Shown here: positions 28,549 to 38,325 of the stretch, in pieces | Layout: every line of letters begins with the position of its first letter | Position numbering within the stretch: position 1 is the first letter of the stretch | Source of the DNA: Oenanthe sinensis | Lineage: Eukaryota; Streptophyta; Magnoliopsida; Apiales; Apiaceae | Assembly (NCBI GenBank): GCA_028671895.1 | Contig: CM053809.1 | Coordinates: forward strand, 8,353,501 to 8,417,500 | DNA: 64,000 bases | Direction of reading: 5' to 3' | Translations under genes and position numbers: made by a program | The notes under the pieces: model-generated | Databases searched by the model: none | The model's input: the letters and a program-made list of their open reading frames with translations, nothing else | Told to the model about the DNA's origin: nothing

Positions 28549-28711
28549 AAAAGGTCCTAATGAGAGGACAGTTTTATAAATGATTTGAAAAGTAAAAGGT
28601 CCTAATGAGAGGACAATTTTATAGATGATTTCAAAAGCAAGGTCCTAATGAGAGGACAGTTTTATAAAATGTTTTGAAAGAATCAATCCTAAGGAAAGGA
28701 TAGTTTTATAC
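28549..28711 (+). repeat. Four tandem 43-45-bp LTR repeats with hairpin potential
   Basis: The core GTCCTAATGAGAGGAC recurs at 28554, 28599 and 28642, with a diverged fourth copy (ATCCTAAGGAAAGGAT) at 28686. Each core is an inverted repeat (GTCCT/AGGAC around a 6-base loop) followed by AGTTTTATAAATGATTT. The 3' LTR holds the same set at 51931-52093. Element 2 carries homologous copies in both LTRs. In the likely R/U5 part of the RNA they could form a row of small stem-loops. Confidence 0.8.
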
Positions 28712-28972
28712 AAAAAGACTTTGTATAGTCTTGTACTTTTATTAGTAGACTTTGAGATTGTTTCAGGAGTTGTAATATTATTTTCGTTGATGTAAATTTA
28801 AATATAAATGAATGTAGTAGTGTGCTTGTTTCATACCATTACCTTGAAAGGTCCAGGCGAGTAGTCGGGGTCATATTTATGCGTATTTTCTATTATTGTT
28901 ATTTAGGGTGCATGCATATAGAGTGTCAGTGACGCCCCGATCTAGACCCCGGGTCGGGAGGGCGCCACAGGT

Positions 28973-28984
28973 TGGTATCAGAGC
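28973..28984 (+). promoter_or_regulatory. Primer-binding site of element 1 (initiator Met-tRNA)
   Basis: TGGTATCAGAGC starts three bases after the LTR end. It is the classic plant primer site complementary to the 3' end of initiator methionine tRNA, used to prime minus-strand cDNA. Confidence 0.95.
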
Positions 28985-29163
28985 TAAGGTTTTGGTCACT
29001 GAAACAAGCCAGGACTAAGTTAAACAAGTAGATCATTTAATAACAGAAGATAGAGTAATGGTAAGATAGGATTAGATATCGAAGAGTGGTTTAGATATTA
29101 GGATTTTAACTGTAGATTTAAGGTGATCTTATCCCTTTTGCTTTACATATTATATTATTGCAG

Positions 29164-29568
29164 GCTCGTGGTATTGTTTCACAACCACCACCCTCTCCTA
29201 GTTCCTCTGATTCTTCTTCTTCGGATTCTGACGATGATGTTATAGTCATATCCAGTTCTGAGAGCGAGGAGGAGTTGATTCCTGAGCCCGTTGCTCAGCC
29301 TGACCTACCCTCAGGGAGTGCTTGTGCCCCTATTCGCCGTAGAGTTTATAGGCCAGCTATTACCCGAGGCCAGCTGAGAGTTCCCGAGCATCCTGTCGAG
29401 TGGTGGGAGGATCGCATTAGAGCTGTTGAGGAGGAGGGACGTAGGCAGATTGCGGCTAGGGCATTTCCAGATGATATGGCGGAGCGGGCAGGAGAGTTAA
29501 CCCGTGTGCTTAGTAGACTGCTGATTGGACTCAGGGCAGCCAGAGACAGGGATCACAGGGGTGATTAG
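29164..29568 (+). CDS. aORF second exon of element 1 (first exon missing)
   Basis: An open frame of 134 codons starts directly after a good splice acceptor (TTATTGCAG) and lies between the primer site and gag. The protein is Ser/Pro-rich, then strongly acidic. A VIVISSSESEEE stretch (codons 26-37 of the exon) looks like a SUMO-interacting motif. The C-terminal part (WWEDRIRAVEEEGRRQ onward) is charged and probably helical. It differs from element 2 by one residue (M for V in FPDDMAER). No ATG precedes it in frame: the frame upstream of the AG is not conserved, with four Ts here against five in element 2. The matching first exon has been deleted from both LTRs of this element, so this copy probably cannot make the normal protein. 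I do not recognise a named domain family for the second exon. Confidence 0.6.
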   Translation, partial: ARGIVSQPPPSPSSSDSSSSDSDDDVIVISSSESEEELIPEPVAQPDLPSGSACAPIRRRVYRPAITRGQLRVPEHPVEWWEDRIRAVEEEGRRQIAARAFPDDMAERAGELTRVLSRLLIGLRAARDRDHRGD

Positions 29569-30005
29569 ATGTCAGGATGTTTGAGTGTTAGAAGGGACAT
29601 TTGTTAGAGCCCTCTAGCACCCTTGCCAGATGTTATTTCTGTTTTCTTCCTAGTACTTTTATTCGTGTTTGTACTTTAACTATCTTGCACTTTGGTACTT
29701 TCCGTATCTATGTATGTTTGCTTTCCAGTTCCAGTAACTTTCGATATATCTGTCATTTAATTTTTCGCACATTTGACCATAAACTGTTTCTTACCTTTAC
29801 CAGTACCTTATTTATACCTGTTGTGCTAACCTGTTTTCGATAGAACCTTTATATCCTTGTTGTACAGGCAACTTATGTAGTAATGATGCTACAAGATTGA
29901 TTTCTAAAATAGAGTTTTAATGCTCAAATGGTTTTAAAAGTATTTGAACTGTTTACAATATGATGTAGTGTATTGCTTAATAAGTTGCTTGTTTCCCTAT
30001 AGTAA
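29569..30005 (+). other. Linker between aORF and gag-pol of element 1
   Basis: This stretch is AT-rich and without a conserved coding frame: the small open frame at 29601-29843 is shifted in element 2. It ends with a polypyrimidine stretch and CCCTATAG immediately before TAA and the gag-pol ATG. That is a plausible 3' splice acceptor for the gag-pol message. Confidence 0.6.
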
Positions 30006-33000
30006 ATGCCGCCAAGAAAAAGAAACACCTCAAATTCGTCTCAGAACCAAAATACTCAAGATCAAAATCCTATGGACCCTACAGTTGCCCAACTCATTCA
30101 GCTGCTACAACAGCAGACAGCTCTTTTAACTCAGCAACAGCAAAGACCTTCTGCACCCCCAGCAGTTACTTTTAAATCTTTTCAAGCCGTGAAACCACCT
30201 GAATTTAAAGGATCCACAAACCCAGTAGAAGCCCAAACTTGGCTTAAGGAAATGGAAAAAGCTTTTCAGTTAGTAGACGTAGATGAAGATAAGAAGACTG
30301 AGTATGCTAGTTACTTTCTTAAAGCTGAAGCCGGTTACTGGTGGGAGTCTACGAAGATGCTTCAGGGGGAAGGTGTGATTTCTTGGGATCGGTTTACAGA
30401 ATTGTTTTTAGAAAAGTACTTTCCTAGTTTCATGAAGGACCAGATGGAAATTAAATTTTTAGAATTGAAGCAAGGAGGTATGAGTGTAGCAGAGTACGAG
30501 GCCAAGTTTTCTGAGATGGCCAGATTTGTGCCAGAATTTGTCAACACTGACGTCAAAAAGGCCAAGAGGTTTCAGCAAGGCCTAAGACCATGGATTAGAA
30601 GTAGGGTAGCAGTTTTTGAGCTGCAAAGCTTTACTGCAATAGTTCAGAAAGCAATGATCGTGGAAGGAGAAAGTGACATGTCCCAGAAAGAGAAGGATAA
30701 CAGAAAAAGAAAGTTTGGTGCTAGGGAAGACAGTCAGGGACAAGGCAATTTTAGAAATAAGTTTCATAGAAGGCCAGAAGGTCAGAGAAGTGATTCCCAG
30801 CAAATCAAGAATGATAATGATGGAAAAGGAAGACAAAACAATAAAGCTCAAGGTTTTAACCAGCCGAAGGCCATCAGACAGTTTGTTCCTGAATGCAAAA
30901 TTTGTGGAAGGAAGCACTCTGGAGTTTGTAATAAGCCCAATATCACCTGCTTCAAATGCAACAGGAAAGGACATTATGCAGCGGAATGCAACAGTCAGAG
31001 TCAGAATCAAAATCAAAAGTCAGGGATCAAATGCTATAAGTGTGGCAAGCTAGGTCACATGGCAAGGGAATGTAAGGAACCTACACAGCCTACCAATGTT
31101 CTTCGAATAGCTGGAACTCCGTCTCAATCTTCAGCACATCAATCTAGAGCCAGAACCTTTAACATGACTCAGAAAGAAGCTATTCAGGACGTAGATGTGA
31201 TATCAGGTACACTTCCTGTTAACTCAGTGCAAGCTAGTGTATTGATTGATTCAGGAGCTACTAAGTCTTTTGTGTCTCAAGATTTTCTTGGTAAATTGCA
31301 ATGTGAAGTCCGACCTTTGGATCAAGCCTTAGTTATAGAAGTAGCTAATCAGGCAACGATTCCAGTAAGCCAAGTTTGTCCTAGTTGTGACATTGAAATA
31401 GGCAGTTGTCATTTTCTTGCTAACTTAATACCTTTTAAGTTAGGTGAATTTGATGTAATTCTAGGGATGGATTGGTTGTCAGAATACAAGGCTCAAATAG
31501 ATTGTAGGAATAAGAGGTTAAAGTTGAAAACCTTAGAAGGAGAAGAAGTTGAATTCCGAGGTACCCGTCAAGTTAAGAAGTTTTTGAATATTGCTCAGGC
31601 AAAGAGATTTCTGCGTCAAGGATGTGAGGCTTACCTAGCCTATGTTGTAGACACTGAGAAGAAGTCAGTTCAGTTAGAAGATGTTCCTATCGTCAACGAA
31701 TTTCCCGACGTATTTCCAGATGAATTACCAGGCTTACCTTCCGATAGGGAAATAGAATTCTCCATTGATTTAGCTCCAGGCACTGAGCCAGTTTCCAAAG
31801 CTCCGTATAGAATGGCACCAGTTGAGATGAAAGAATTGGCGAGTCAAATACAAGATCTCTTGGATAAAGGAATTATAAGGCCTAGTGTGTCCCCTTGGGG
31901 AGCACCAGTGTTGTTTGTTAAGAAGAAAGATGGAAGCATGAGGTTGTGCATAGATTACCGAGAATTAAACAAGCTAACTATCAAGAATAAGTACCCGTTG
32001 CCGAGGATCGATGATCTTTTCGACCAGCTGAAAGGAGCCGAATGGTTCTCAAAAATTGATTTAAGGTCCGGATACCATCAACTCAAAATCAAACCTGAAG
32101 ATGTATCTAAAACAGCATTCAGAACAAGGTACGGACACTATGAATTTTTAGTTATGGCTTTTGGATTGACAAATGCCCCAGCAGCATTTATGGATCTAAT
32201 GAACAGAGTCTTTAAGAAATATTTAGACAAGTTTGTGATTGTTTTCATCGACGATATCCTGATATATTCTAAGTCAGAAGAAGAGCATGCAAATCATTTG
32301 AGAATTGCTTTAGAGACTTTAAGGAAGGAGAAGTTGTATGCGAAGTTTTCAAAATGTGAATTTTGGTTGAAGGAGGTACAATTCTTAGGTCATGTTGTTA
32401 GCAGAGAAGGCATCAAAGTTGATCCGGCGAAGATAGAAGCAGTGATGAAATGGGAAAGGCCACGGACTCCAACAGAAGTCAGAAGTTTTCTGGGTTTAGC
32501 AGGGTACTATCGAAGATTTGTTCAAGATTTCTCTAAGATAGCTACCCCTATGACCAAATTGACAAGGAAGAATGAAAAGTTTGTATGGAACGAGAAGTGT
32601 GAAGAAAGTTTTGAAGAGTTAAAACGAAGACTAGTGTCTGCCCCAGTTTTGGTGTTACCAGATGATCAAGGAAATTTTGTCATCTACAGTGACGCTTCAC
32701 TCAAAGGTTTGGGATGTGTTCTGATGCAACATGGGAAAGTTATTGCATATGCTTCCAGGCAGTTAAGACCTCACGAATTGAAGTATCCTACACATGATCT
32801 GGAATTAGCTGCCATCGTATTTGCTTTGAAGATTTGGAGGCACTACTTGTACGGAGAAAAGTGTGAGATTTTTACTGACCATAAGAGTTTGAAGTATATC
32901 TTCACTCAGAAAGAATTGAATATGAGACAGAGAAGATGGTTGGAATTGATCAAGGACTATGACTGCACAATCAACTACCATCCAGGCAAGGCGAATGTCG

Positions 33001-34565
33001 TAGCAGATGCTTTAAGTAGAAAAGAAAGATTGAATATAATGGTTTCGTCTGAAGAATTGATCAAAGAGTTTGAGAAATTGGAAATAGAGGTATGTGATTC
33101 GGATTCAGTGGAAGAAATGGTGTATACAATGACTTTTCAGCCAGAATTGTTAGAAAAGATCAAGAGATGTCAAGAACAGATGATGAGTCAAGACAGAACC
33201 AAGTTGACTGGAGAAGAGTTAAAAAGTCAGAAGGACGATAAAGGAATCTTTAGGTTTTCCTCACGAATTTGGATCCCCAATGTTCAAGAGCTCAAGAATG
33301 AAATTTTGCATGATGCACATAGTTCAAGATACTCTATTCATCCAGGAAGCACAAAGATGTATAAGGACTTGAAGGAAAATTTTTGGTGGCCCAACATGAA
33401 AAGAAATGTGGCAGAATGGATCAGTAAATGTTATACATGCCAGAGAGTCAAAGCTGAACACCAGAGGCCCAGCGGATTGTTGCAACCACTAGAGATTCCA
33501 GAATGGAAATGGGAGAATCTTGCTATGGATTTTGTAGTAGGTTTACCAAGGACTAAAGCTAATCATGATGCTATCTGGGTAATAATAGACAGATTGACCA
33601 AGTCAGCGCACTTTCTACCGATCAACGAAAGATTTTCACTGGACAGGTTGGTTCATTTGTATCTGAAAGAGATTGTGATGCGACATGGTGTTCCTGTATC
33701 AATAGTGTCAGACAGAGACCCGAGATTCAATTCAAGATTTTGGAAGAAATTTCAAGAATGTTTGGGAACAAAGCTGAATATGAGTACTGCATATCATCCT
33801 CAGACAGATGGACAGAGTGAAAGGACAATCCAAACCATTGAAGATATGTTAAGAGTTTGTGCCTTAGATTTTGAAGGAAGTTGGGACGAGCATCTACCGT
33901 TGGTGGAGTTTTCATATAATAACAGCTATCATGCTAGTATTGGGATGCCCCCGTATGAAGCTTTATATGGAAGAAAATGCAGGTCACCAGTGTGTTGGAA
34001 TGAAGTCGGTGAGCGTAAAATTTTGGGTCCAGAGTTGGTTCAGCAAACTAAAGAAAAGATTGAATTGATTCAGAAGAGATTGTTAGCTGCTCAGGATAGG
34101 CAAAAGAAGTATGCTGACCAGTCAAGGAAAGATATGAATTTTGAAGAAGGTGACCAAGTGTTGTTAAAGATTTCTCCGTGGAAAGGTGTGAGTAGATTTG
34201 GCAAGAGAGGAAAGCTTAATCCACGATATATAGGACCTTTTGAAGTTCTGAAGCAAGTTGGGAAAGTTGCATATGAATTGGCTCTACCACCGCAGATGCA
34301 GCACATTCACAATGTTTTTCACGTGTCTATGCTTCGAAAGTATAATCCTGATATGAGCCATGTGATAGAATATGAACCCTTGGAGATTCAACCTGACTTG
34401 TCCTATGTAGAACAGCCTGTAGAAATTCAGGATCGTAAGGATAAAGTTTTAAGGAATAAGTCTGTTAAGCTTGTAAAGGTTTTGTGGAGAAATCCTCGAG
34501 TTGAGGAATCCACCTGGGAACTTGAGAGTGAAATGCTCGAGAAGTATCCCTATTTGTTTACTTAG
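30006..34565 (+). CDS. gag-pol: Gag-Pol polyprotein of element 1, chromodomain-containing
   Basis: One uninterrupted 1519-codon frame with no frameshift between gag and pol, as is usual in plant chromoviruses. Gag capsid region is about residues 60-230. Zinc-binding motifs are C297/C300/H304/C308, C315/C318/H323/C328 and C343/C346/H351/C356. The aspartic protease has DSGA at 415. Reverse transcriptase spans about 590-790, with D685 and the FIDD box at 747-750. RNase H has D896, E933, D958 and D1001. Integrase has H1105/H1112/C1142/C1145 and the D1175, D1236, E1272 triad with 35 residues between the last two. GPF is at 1410-1412, and a Tekay-type chromodomain (about 1468-1519) ends the protein. 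Every catalytic residue I looked for is present, so it should be functional. The ATG follows TAGTAA directly, and the stop is 39 bp before the 3' LTR. Confidence 0.97.
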   Translation: MPPRKRNTSNSSQNQNTQDQNPMDPTVAQLIQLLQQQTALLTQQQQRPSAPPAVTFKSFQAVKPPEFKGSTNPVEAQTWLKEMEKAFQLVDVDEDKKTEYASYFLKAEAGYWWESTKMLQGEGVISWDRFTELFLEKYFPSFMKDQMEIKFLELKQGGMSVAEYEAKFSEMARFVPEFVNTDVKKAKRFQQGLRPWIRSRVAVFELQSFTAIVQKAMIVEGESDMSQKEKDNRKRKFGAREDSQGQGNFRNKFHRRPEGQRSDSQQIKNDNDGKGRQNNKAQGFNQPKAIRQFVPECKICGRKHSGVCNKPNITCFKCNRKGHYAAECNSQSQNQNQKSGIKCYKCGKLGHMARECKEPTQPTNVLRIAGTPSQSSAHQSRARTFNMTQKEAIQDVDVISGTLPVNSVQASVLIDSGATKSFVSQDFLGKLQCEVRPLDQALVIEVANQATIPVSQVCPSCDIEIGSCHFLANLIPFKLGEFDVILGMDWLSEYKAQIDCRNKRLKLKTLEGEEVEFRGTRQVKKFLNIAQAKRFLRQGCEAYLAYVVDTEKKSVQLEDVPIVNEFPDVFPDELPGLPSDREIEFSIDLAPGTEPVSKAPYRMAPVEMKELASQIQDLLDKGIIRPSVSPWGAPVLFVKKKDGSMRLCIDYRELNKLTIKNKYPLPRIDDLFDQLKGAEWFSKIDLRSGYHQLKIKPEDVSKTAFRTRYGHYEFLVMAFGLTNAPAAFMDLMNRVFKKYLDKFVIVFIDDILIYSKSEEEHANHLRIALETLRKEKLYAKFSKCEFWLKEVQFLGHVVSREGIKVDPAKIEAVMKWERPRTPTEVRSFLGLAGYYRRFVQDFSKIATPMTKLTRKNEKFVWNEKCEESFEELKRRLVSAPVLVLPDDQGNFVIYSDASLKGLGCVLMQHGKVIAYASRQLRPHELKYPTHDLELAAIVFALKIWRHYLYGEKCEIFTDHKSLKYIFTQKELNMRQRRWLELIKDYDCTINYHPGKANVVADALSRKERLNIMVSSEELIKEFEKLEIEVCDSDSVEEMVYTMTFQPELLEKIKRCQEQMMSQDRTKLTGEELKSQKDDKGIFRFSSRIWIPNVQELKNEILHDAHSSRYSIHPGSTKMYKDLKENFWWPNMKRNVAEWISKCYTCQRVKAEHQRPSGLLQPLEIPEWKWENLAMDFVVGLPRTKANHDAIWVIIDRLTKSAHFLPINERFSLDRLVHLYLKEIVMRHGVPVSIVSDRDPRFNSRFWKKFQECLGTKLNMSTAYHPQTDGQSERTIQTIEDMLRVCALDFEGSWDEHLPLVEFSYNNSYHASIGMPPYEALYGRKCRSPVCWNEVGERKILGPELVQQTKEKIELIQKRLLAAQDRQKKYADQSRKDMNFEEGDQVLLKISPWKGVSRFGKRGKLNPRYIGPFEVLKQVGKVAYELALPPQMQHIHNVFHVSMLRKYNPDMSHVIEYEPLEIQPDLSYVEQPVEIQDRKDKVLRNKSVKLVKVLWRNPRVEESTWELESEMLEKYPYLFT

Positions 34566-34590
34566 GCTGATTCTGGGGACAGAATCTTGT

Positions 34591-34604
34591 TAAGGGGGGG
34601 AGAA
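34591..34604 (+). promoter_or_regulatory. Polypurine tract of element 1
   Basis: TAAGGGGGGGAGAA directly abuts the 3' LTR start TGTAAC. This is the RNase H-resistant primer for plus-strand cDNA synthesis. Confidence 0.93.
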
Positions 34605-37345
34605 TGTAACGATCGAGGTAATTAAATCTATTTGAATAATATGGAGTATATGATTTATGTGTTTTAATGTGTTAAGATATGATATGTGGTGATTTTATAT
34701 GTCTAGTTGACTGTCTGTTTGACTGTATTATGCTTAAGTGATTTAATTAAGTGATTAATTGATTTTTCATGCTTAATCGAGTAACTGTTTGATTTTTATA
34801 AAATTATTGGTGTGTCCAATAATTATGAAATTTTATATGTAGCTTCTATGTGATTTTAGAGACTTTCTAAAAATGGTGATGTATTTAATTCTAGTCCCAG
34901 TGAGTTTATATAAATCTTTCATTCCTGTTTTATTCTAGAGATATTACTCTTCTAAATTCCATATTTAATTATTGGAATGTCCAAAAATCATGAAACCTTT
35001 TCCAAAATGTTCCTTATTTATTCTAGGACTTTGGAAAAATAAAAGTTTATTTTATTTGAGCTCAAAATTGTTTTTATGATTTTTCTCCTCTTATTTCCTA
35101 TTTATGCACTAAAAACTTCAAAGCTTTTTAATTAATTCTTTATTCATCAGAAAAATATTTCAAAAATATGGGGAGGCTTCTAAATTCATGATCTTTATTT
35201 TAAAAATATAAAAGTTATTTTTGTACTCTGTTTCTATCAAAATTCGAATTATAAATTGTTTTTATTCAGAAAATAGCATATGTGAAATTACGGTTTTACC
35301 CTTGTCTTTGTTTGGTAAAAGCCACCGCCCACTAACTATTTCACTTACTCTGCATCAGCTGTGCTTAGGTCTAGTTCTTGTCTCCATGGCGATTTTCTTG
35401 ATGCTCTTCGATTTATCTATATATTACTAATGTTCTAGTGATGCCATGTTAATGATTTCTTGTACTACTTGCAATCTTCGAAGCTAGCTATGTGGGTGTA
35501 TGTATGTGCGTATGCCGTGTATATATATATATCGGGGTTTGAGTTTTGAGTTGCATGCAAAGGGAATTGATAGCATAATCTTGTTCCTAGATGCTAGTTG
35601 AGTTGTAAAATGCAAAGATCGGTAGAATTCGTTGAAGGAAACTCGAAAACGAGTACCTCCGGATTTTGCCCCACCGGCGGTGAGCCTCCGGCGAGCTGGT
35701 GGCAGGCTGTGATGGATGACCTGAGCCTAAAACCCGTAAACAATGTTTTACATATTTGTTATGTTGCTAAATCGTTTGAATGGCAGTTGCATGTTGAGAT
35801 TGTAATTTCCGGCCGTAGCTTTGATTTTTCCGATTGATGTTATGTTCATGTTAACAAACTAGTAGCTGTGCTCGATGGTAATGACTTCGTATAGCTTCAT
35901 TTTGGACTGTTAACAGCTGATTATAATGCTATAAATTCGATTACTCGGTTGTTTAAATTTGAATAGTAGAGTTATGATTTTCCGGCTATGGCTGCATGTT
36001 ATAGTTCGAGAATTAAGCTTTGGTAGTGATTAATGGAAATGCTAGTGACCGCATTATTATGGTTAAGCAAGTGCTATGTGTTGATTATTATAATTAGTTC
36101 GAGAATTGTGGATTATTTGAATAAGTTACTATTCGAATGATTGTATAAATATTATAATTAAGTTGGGTGTTAATATTTAGTTACAAAAGGGAGAAATCAT
36201 TAGATGTTATGTGTGTGTAAATTGAATATGAAAATATTTACAATTAATTTGTTCGGCCAAATTGCTAATTTCCATGCTTAGTTAGTAAACAAATTATTTG
36301 TGTAGTTTGTATGTGATAATTCGTATGAGCTATGAGGAATTGTAAATATATTGCTTGGAGTTCTTAATTGATTAATTTCGAATATTGTGATGTTTGTTTA
36401 GTTGAAATTAACTATATATGCACATATGCTAGTACATGGAGTACAATTGAGTTAAGTGAATGATTAATTGATGTGATTTATTCGAGTGCTATATGTGTAT
36501 ATGAAAACTTGCTTGTCTAGTTAAACGAGTTTAGAAATGTTAATTATGAGATTTATACGAGCATTTCTGTGAAAGGTATGGAATTGATATTATAAAGGGC
36601 TAATCATATATGATTGAACGGTTGTTTGTGTCGGTTGTATTCCGACGGATAGTTCCAATTACAGAGGAAGTGCTGTCAAAATTTCTAGAAACTAAAATGA
36701 TTTTTGTAAAACACAATTGGCACACCACTTCTGTATAGGAAATGCTATCAGTCAGGAATATTGTAGATGATCTAATTGTCTATGTGATACTTGTTTGCCA
36801 GTATAGAAGTGATTATAGTAGAATATGTCTACTATGAGTTATATATGTGTGTTAAGGGTTATAATTAACGAAAGGGTAGAGTAGTTAGACGTTAATGAGA
36901 ACGTCGAGAGTATATAAGATACTGAAATAGTATTATTTTTGTGTAGCTACGAAGGATATTGAGGTGAAGGACAAAGGGAAAGCTAAAGTAGAGAGTTAGT
37001 ATCTGGTGTAGGCGATCTACCTGTTCCACAGCTGTAGCATTCTATTTGAGGCAAGTAACTACTGCCTAAACTCTTTCAACTGAAACACTGTTTTGTAAAC
37101 TGCTTTATGACCCTGCAATTGTATTATCTTATCTCAACTGTATTACCTTGTTTCAACTGTTTTAAACTATATCATGTCCTACTTTATTTGCTTTATTTAA
37201 ACTGCAACCTTATATCGGATTCAATTACACTTTAAACTTTTCAATCCCTGAACTGTTATCGACAACTTATAAACTAGTTTTTCAAATCTTAAACCAGTGA
37301 TCTTGAACTGTGACTTAGGCTGATACCATTTTCCTTAACTACGTT
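34605..37345 (+). repeat. 3' LTR of element 1, first part (2741 bp)
   Basis: Same sequence as 25200-27940, offset 9405. It stops at ACTACGTT, where element 2 is inserted in opposite orientation. The break falls roughly 400 bp downstream of the candidate TATA box, so polyadenylation signals in the last kilobase are displaced by 14 kb. Confidence 0.95.
37341..37345 (+). repeat. Target site duplication of element 2, left copy (ACGTT)
   Basis: ACGTT precedes the element 2 terminus TGTGGCGCC and is repeated at 51318-51322. In the intact 5' LTR the site reads once as AACTACGTTTCC. Confidence 0.96.
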
Positions 37346-37627
37346 TGTGGCGCCCTCCCGACCCGGGGTCTAGATCGGGGCGTCACTGACACTCTATATG
37401 CATGCACCCTAAATAACAATAATAGAAAATACGCATAAATTATGACCCCGACTACTCGCCTGGACCTTTCAAGGTAATGGTATGAAACAAGCACACAACT
37501 ACATTCATTTATATTTAAATTACATCAACAAAATAATATTACAACTCCTGAAACAATCTCAAAGTCTACTAATAAGAGTACAAGACTTAAACAAAGTCTT
37601 TTCCTTCCAACTCTGCCTCGATCCTAC

Positions 37628-37702
37628 CTGTTCCCTCTCAGCCAGCCTAGTAAAGTTCATGTAAGACATGTTCTTCCGAGCAGTCTGCTTAATACGGACC
37701 AT
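37628..37702 (-). other. Copy of aORF exon 1 in the 3' LTR of element 2
   Basis: This is the same 25-codon segment as 47434-47508, present because LTRs are duplicated. Here it lies downstream of gag-pol with no aORF exon 2 following it in the element, so it is probably not translated into the aORF product. If transcription starts in this LTR, it would be spliced into flanking DNA. Confidence 0.7.
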
Positions 37703-38150
37703 GATTCTCAAAAGCTGTAGATGTTAGAAAATAAAAGGATGAGCTACAAAAGCTCAGCAAGTAACCATACTGGTAAAAAAAACAGTTCTACAGGCTTACA
37801 TATAATTTAAAAGACTTTTCTCAAAACCATGCTTTAAATCATTTCTGGACCTCATTGTCCCAAATTTGTAATTAACATACTAGTCAGGGGAATCATTTCT
37901 CGCAAAACTTTCTTTTATAAAACTGCTGGCAGGGTTAAACAATTTCAATAACTGGTACAGAATAAACAAGAAGCTGGAAAATAATAACCAGGTGGAAGTA
38001 TAAGAGTAATCTGCAGGGTTAGATGGATAACAGGAAAATAATGTATAACAATTGAAACAAGGTCAACCCAAGATATGTCTGATAATTGAAGCTGTATGAC
38101 AGGTTATTACAAGGCATTTCATTATTTATTACTAATCATTTCAAAATCAA

Positions 38151-38325
38151 TTTGTATAAAACTGCCCTTTCATTAGGACTGATTCTTTCAAAACATTTTA
38201 TAAAACTGTCCTCTCATTAGGACCTTGCTTTTCAAATCATCTATAAAATTGTCCTTTCATTAGGACCCTTTACTTTTCAAATCATTTATAAAACTGTCCT
38301 CTCATTAGGACCTTTTCTGTTTAAA
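38151..38325 (-). repeat. Tandem hairpin repeats in the 3' LTR of element 2
   Basis: Four copies of a 43-45-bp unit hold GTCCT...AGGAC inverted repeats, homologous to 28549-28711 of element 1. The other LTR has the same set near 47957-48131. Some copies read AATGAAAGGAC instead of AATGAGAGGAC, which keeps the stem pairing because the change is in the loop. Confidence 0.75.

Larger units (their letters stand above)
25200..28969 (+). repeat. 5' LTR of element 1 (3770 bp)
   Basis: It begins TGTAACGATCGAGG and ends GGGAGGGCGCCACA, just before the primer-binding site. Its partner is 34605-37345 plus 51323-52351, also 3770 bp in total. The first 700 bp and the last 1700 bp align readily with the LTR of element 2, while the middle (about 26040-27180) is far more diverged. 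Short open frames inside it (25816-26025, 26193-26432) are not supported as genes. Relative to element 2, about 547 bp is missing at 28712-28716. Confidence 0.95.

Noticed and set aside
29601..29843. 80-codon frame between aORF and gag-pol
   Set aside because: The matching region of element 2 is frame-shifted and ends differently, so the frame is not maintained.
30582..31016. Antisense and alternate-frame ORFs inside gag-pol (also 30673, 33727, 34091 and the mirror set in element 2)
   Set aside because: They overlap the well-supported polyprotein and carry no independent features.
37482..37664. 60-codon plus-strand frame in the element 2 LTR (also 47288-47470)
   Set aside because: It runs antisense through the exon 1 segment and is absent as a frame in element 1; more likely a shadow.
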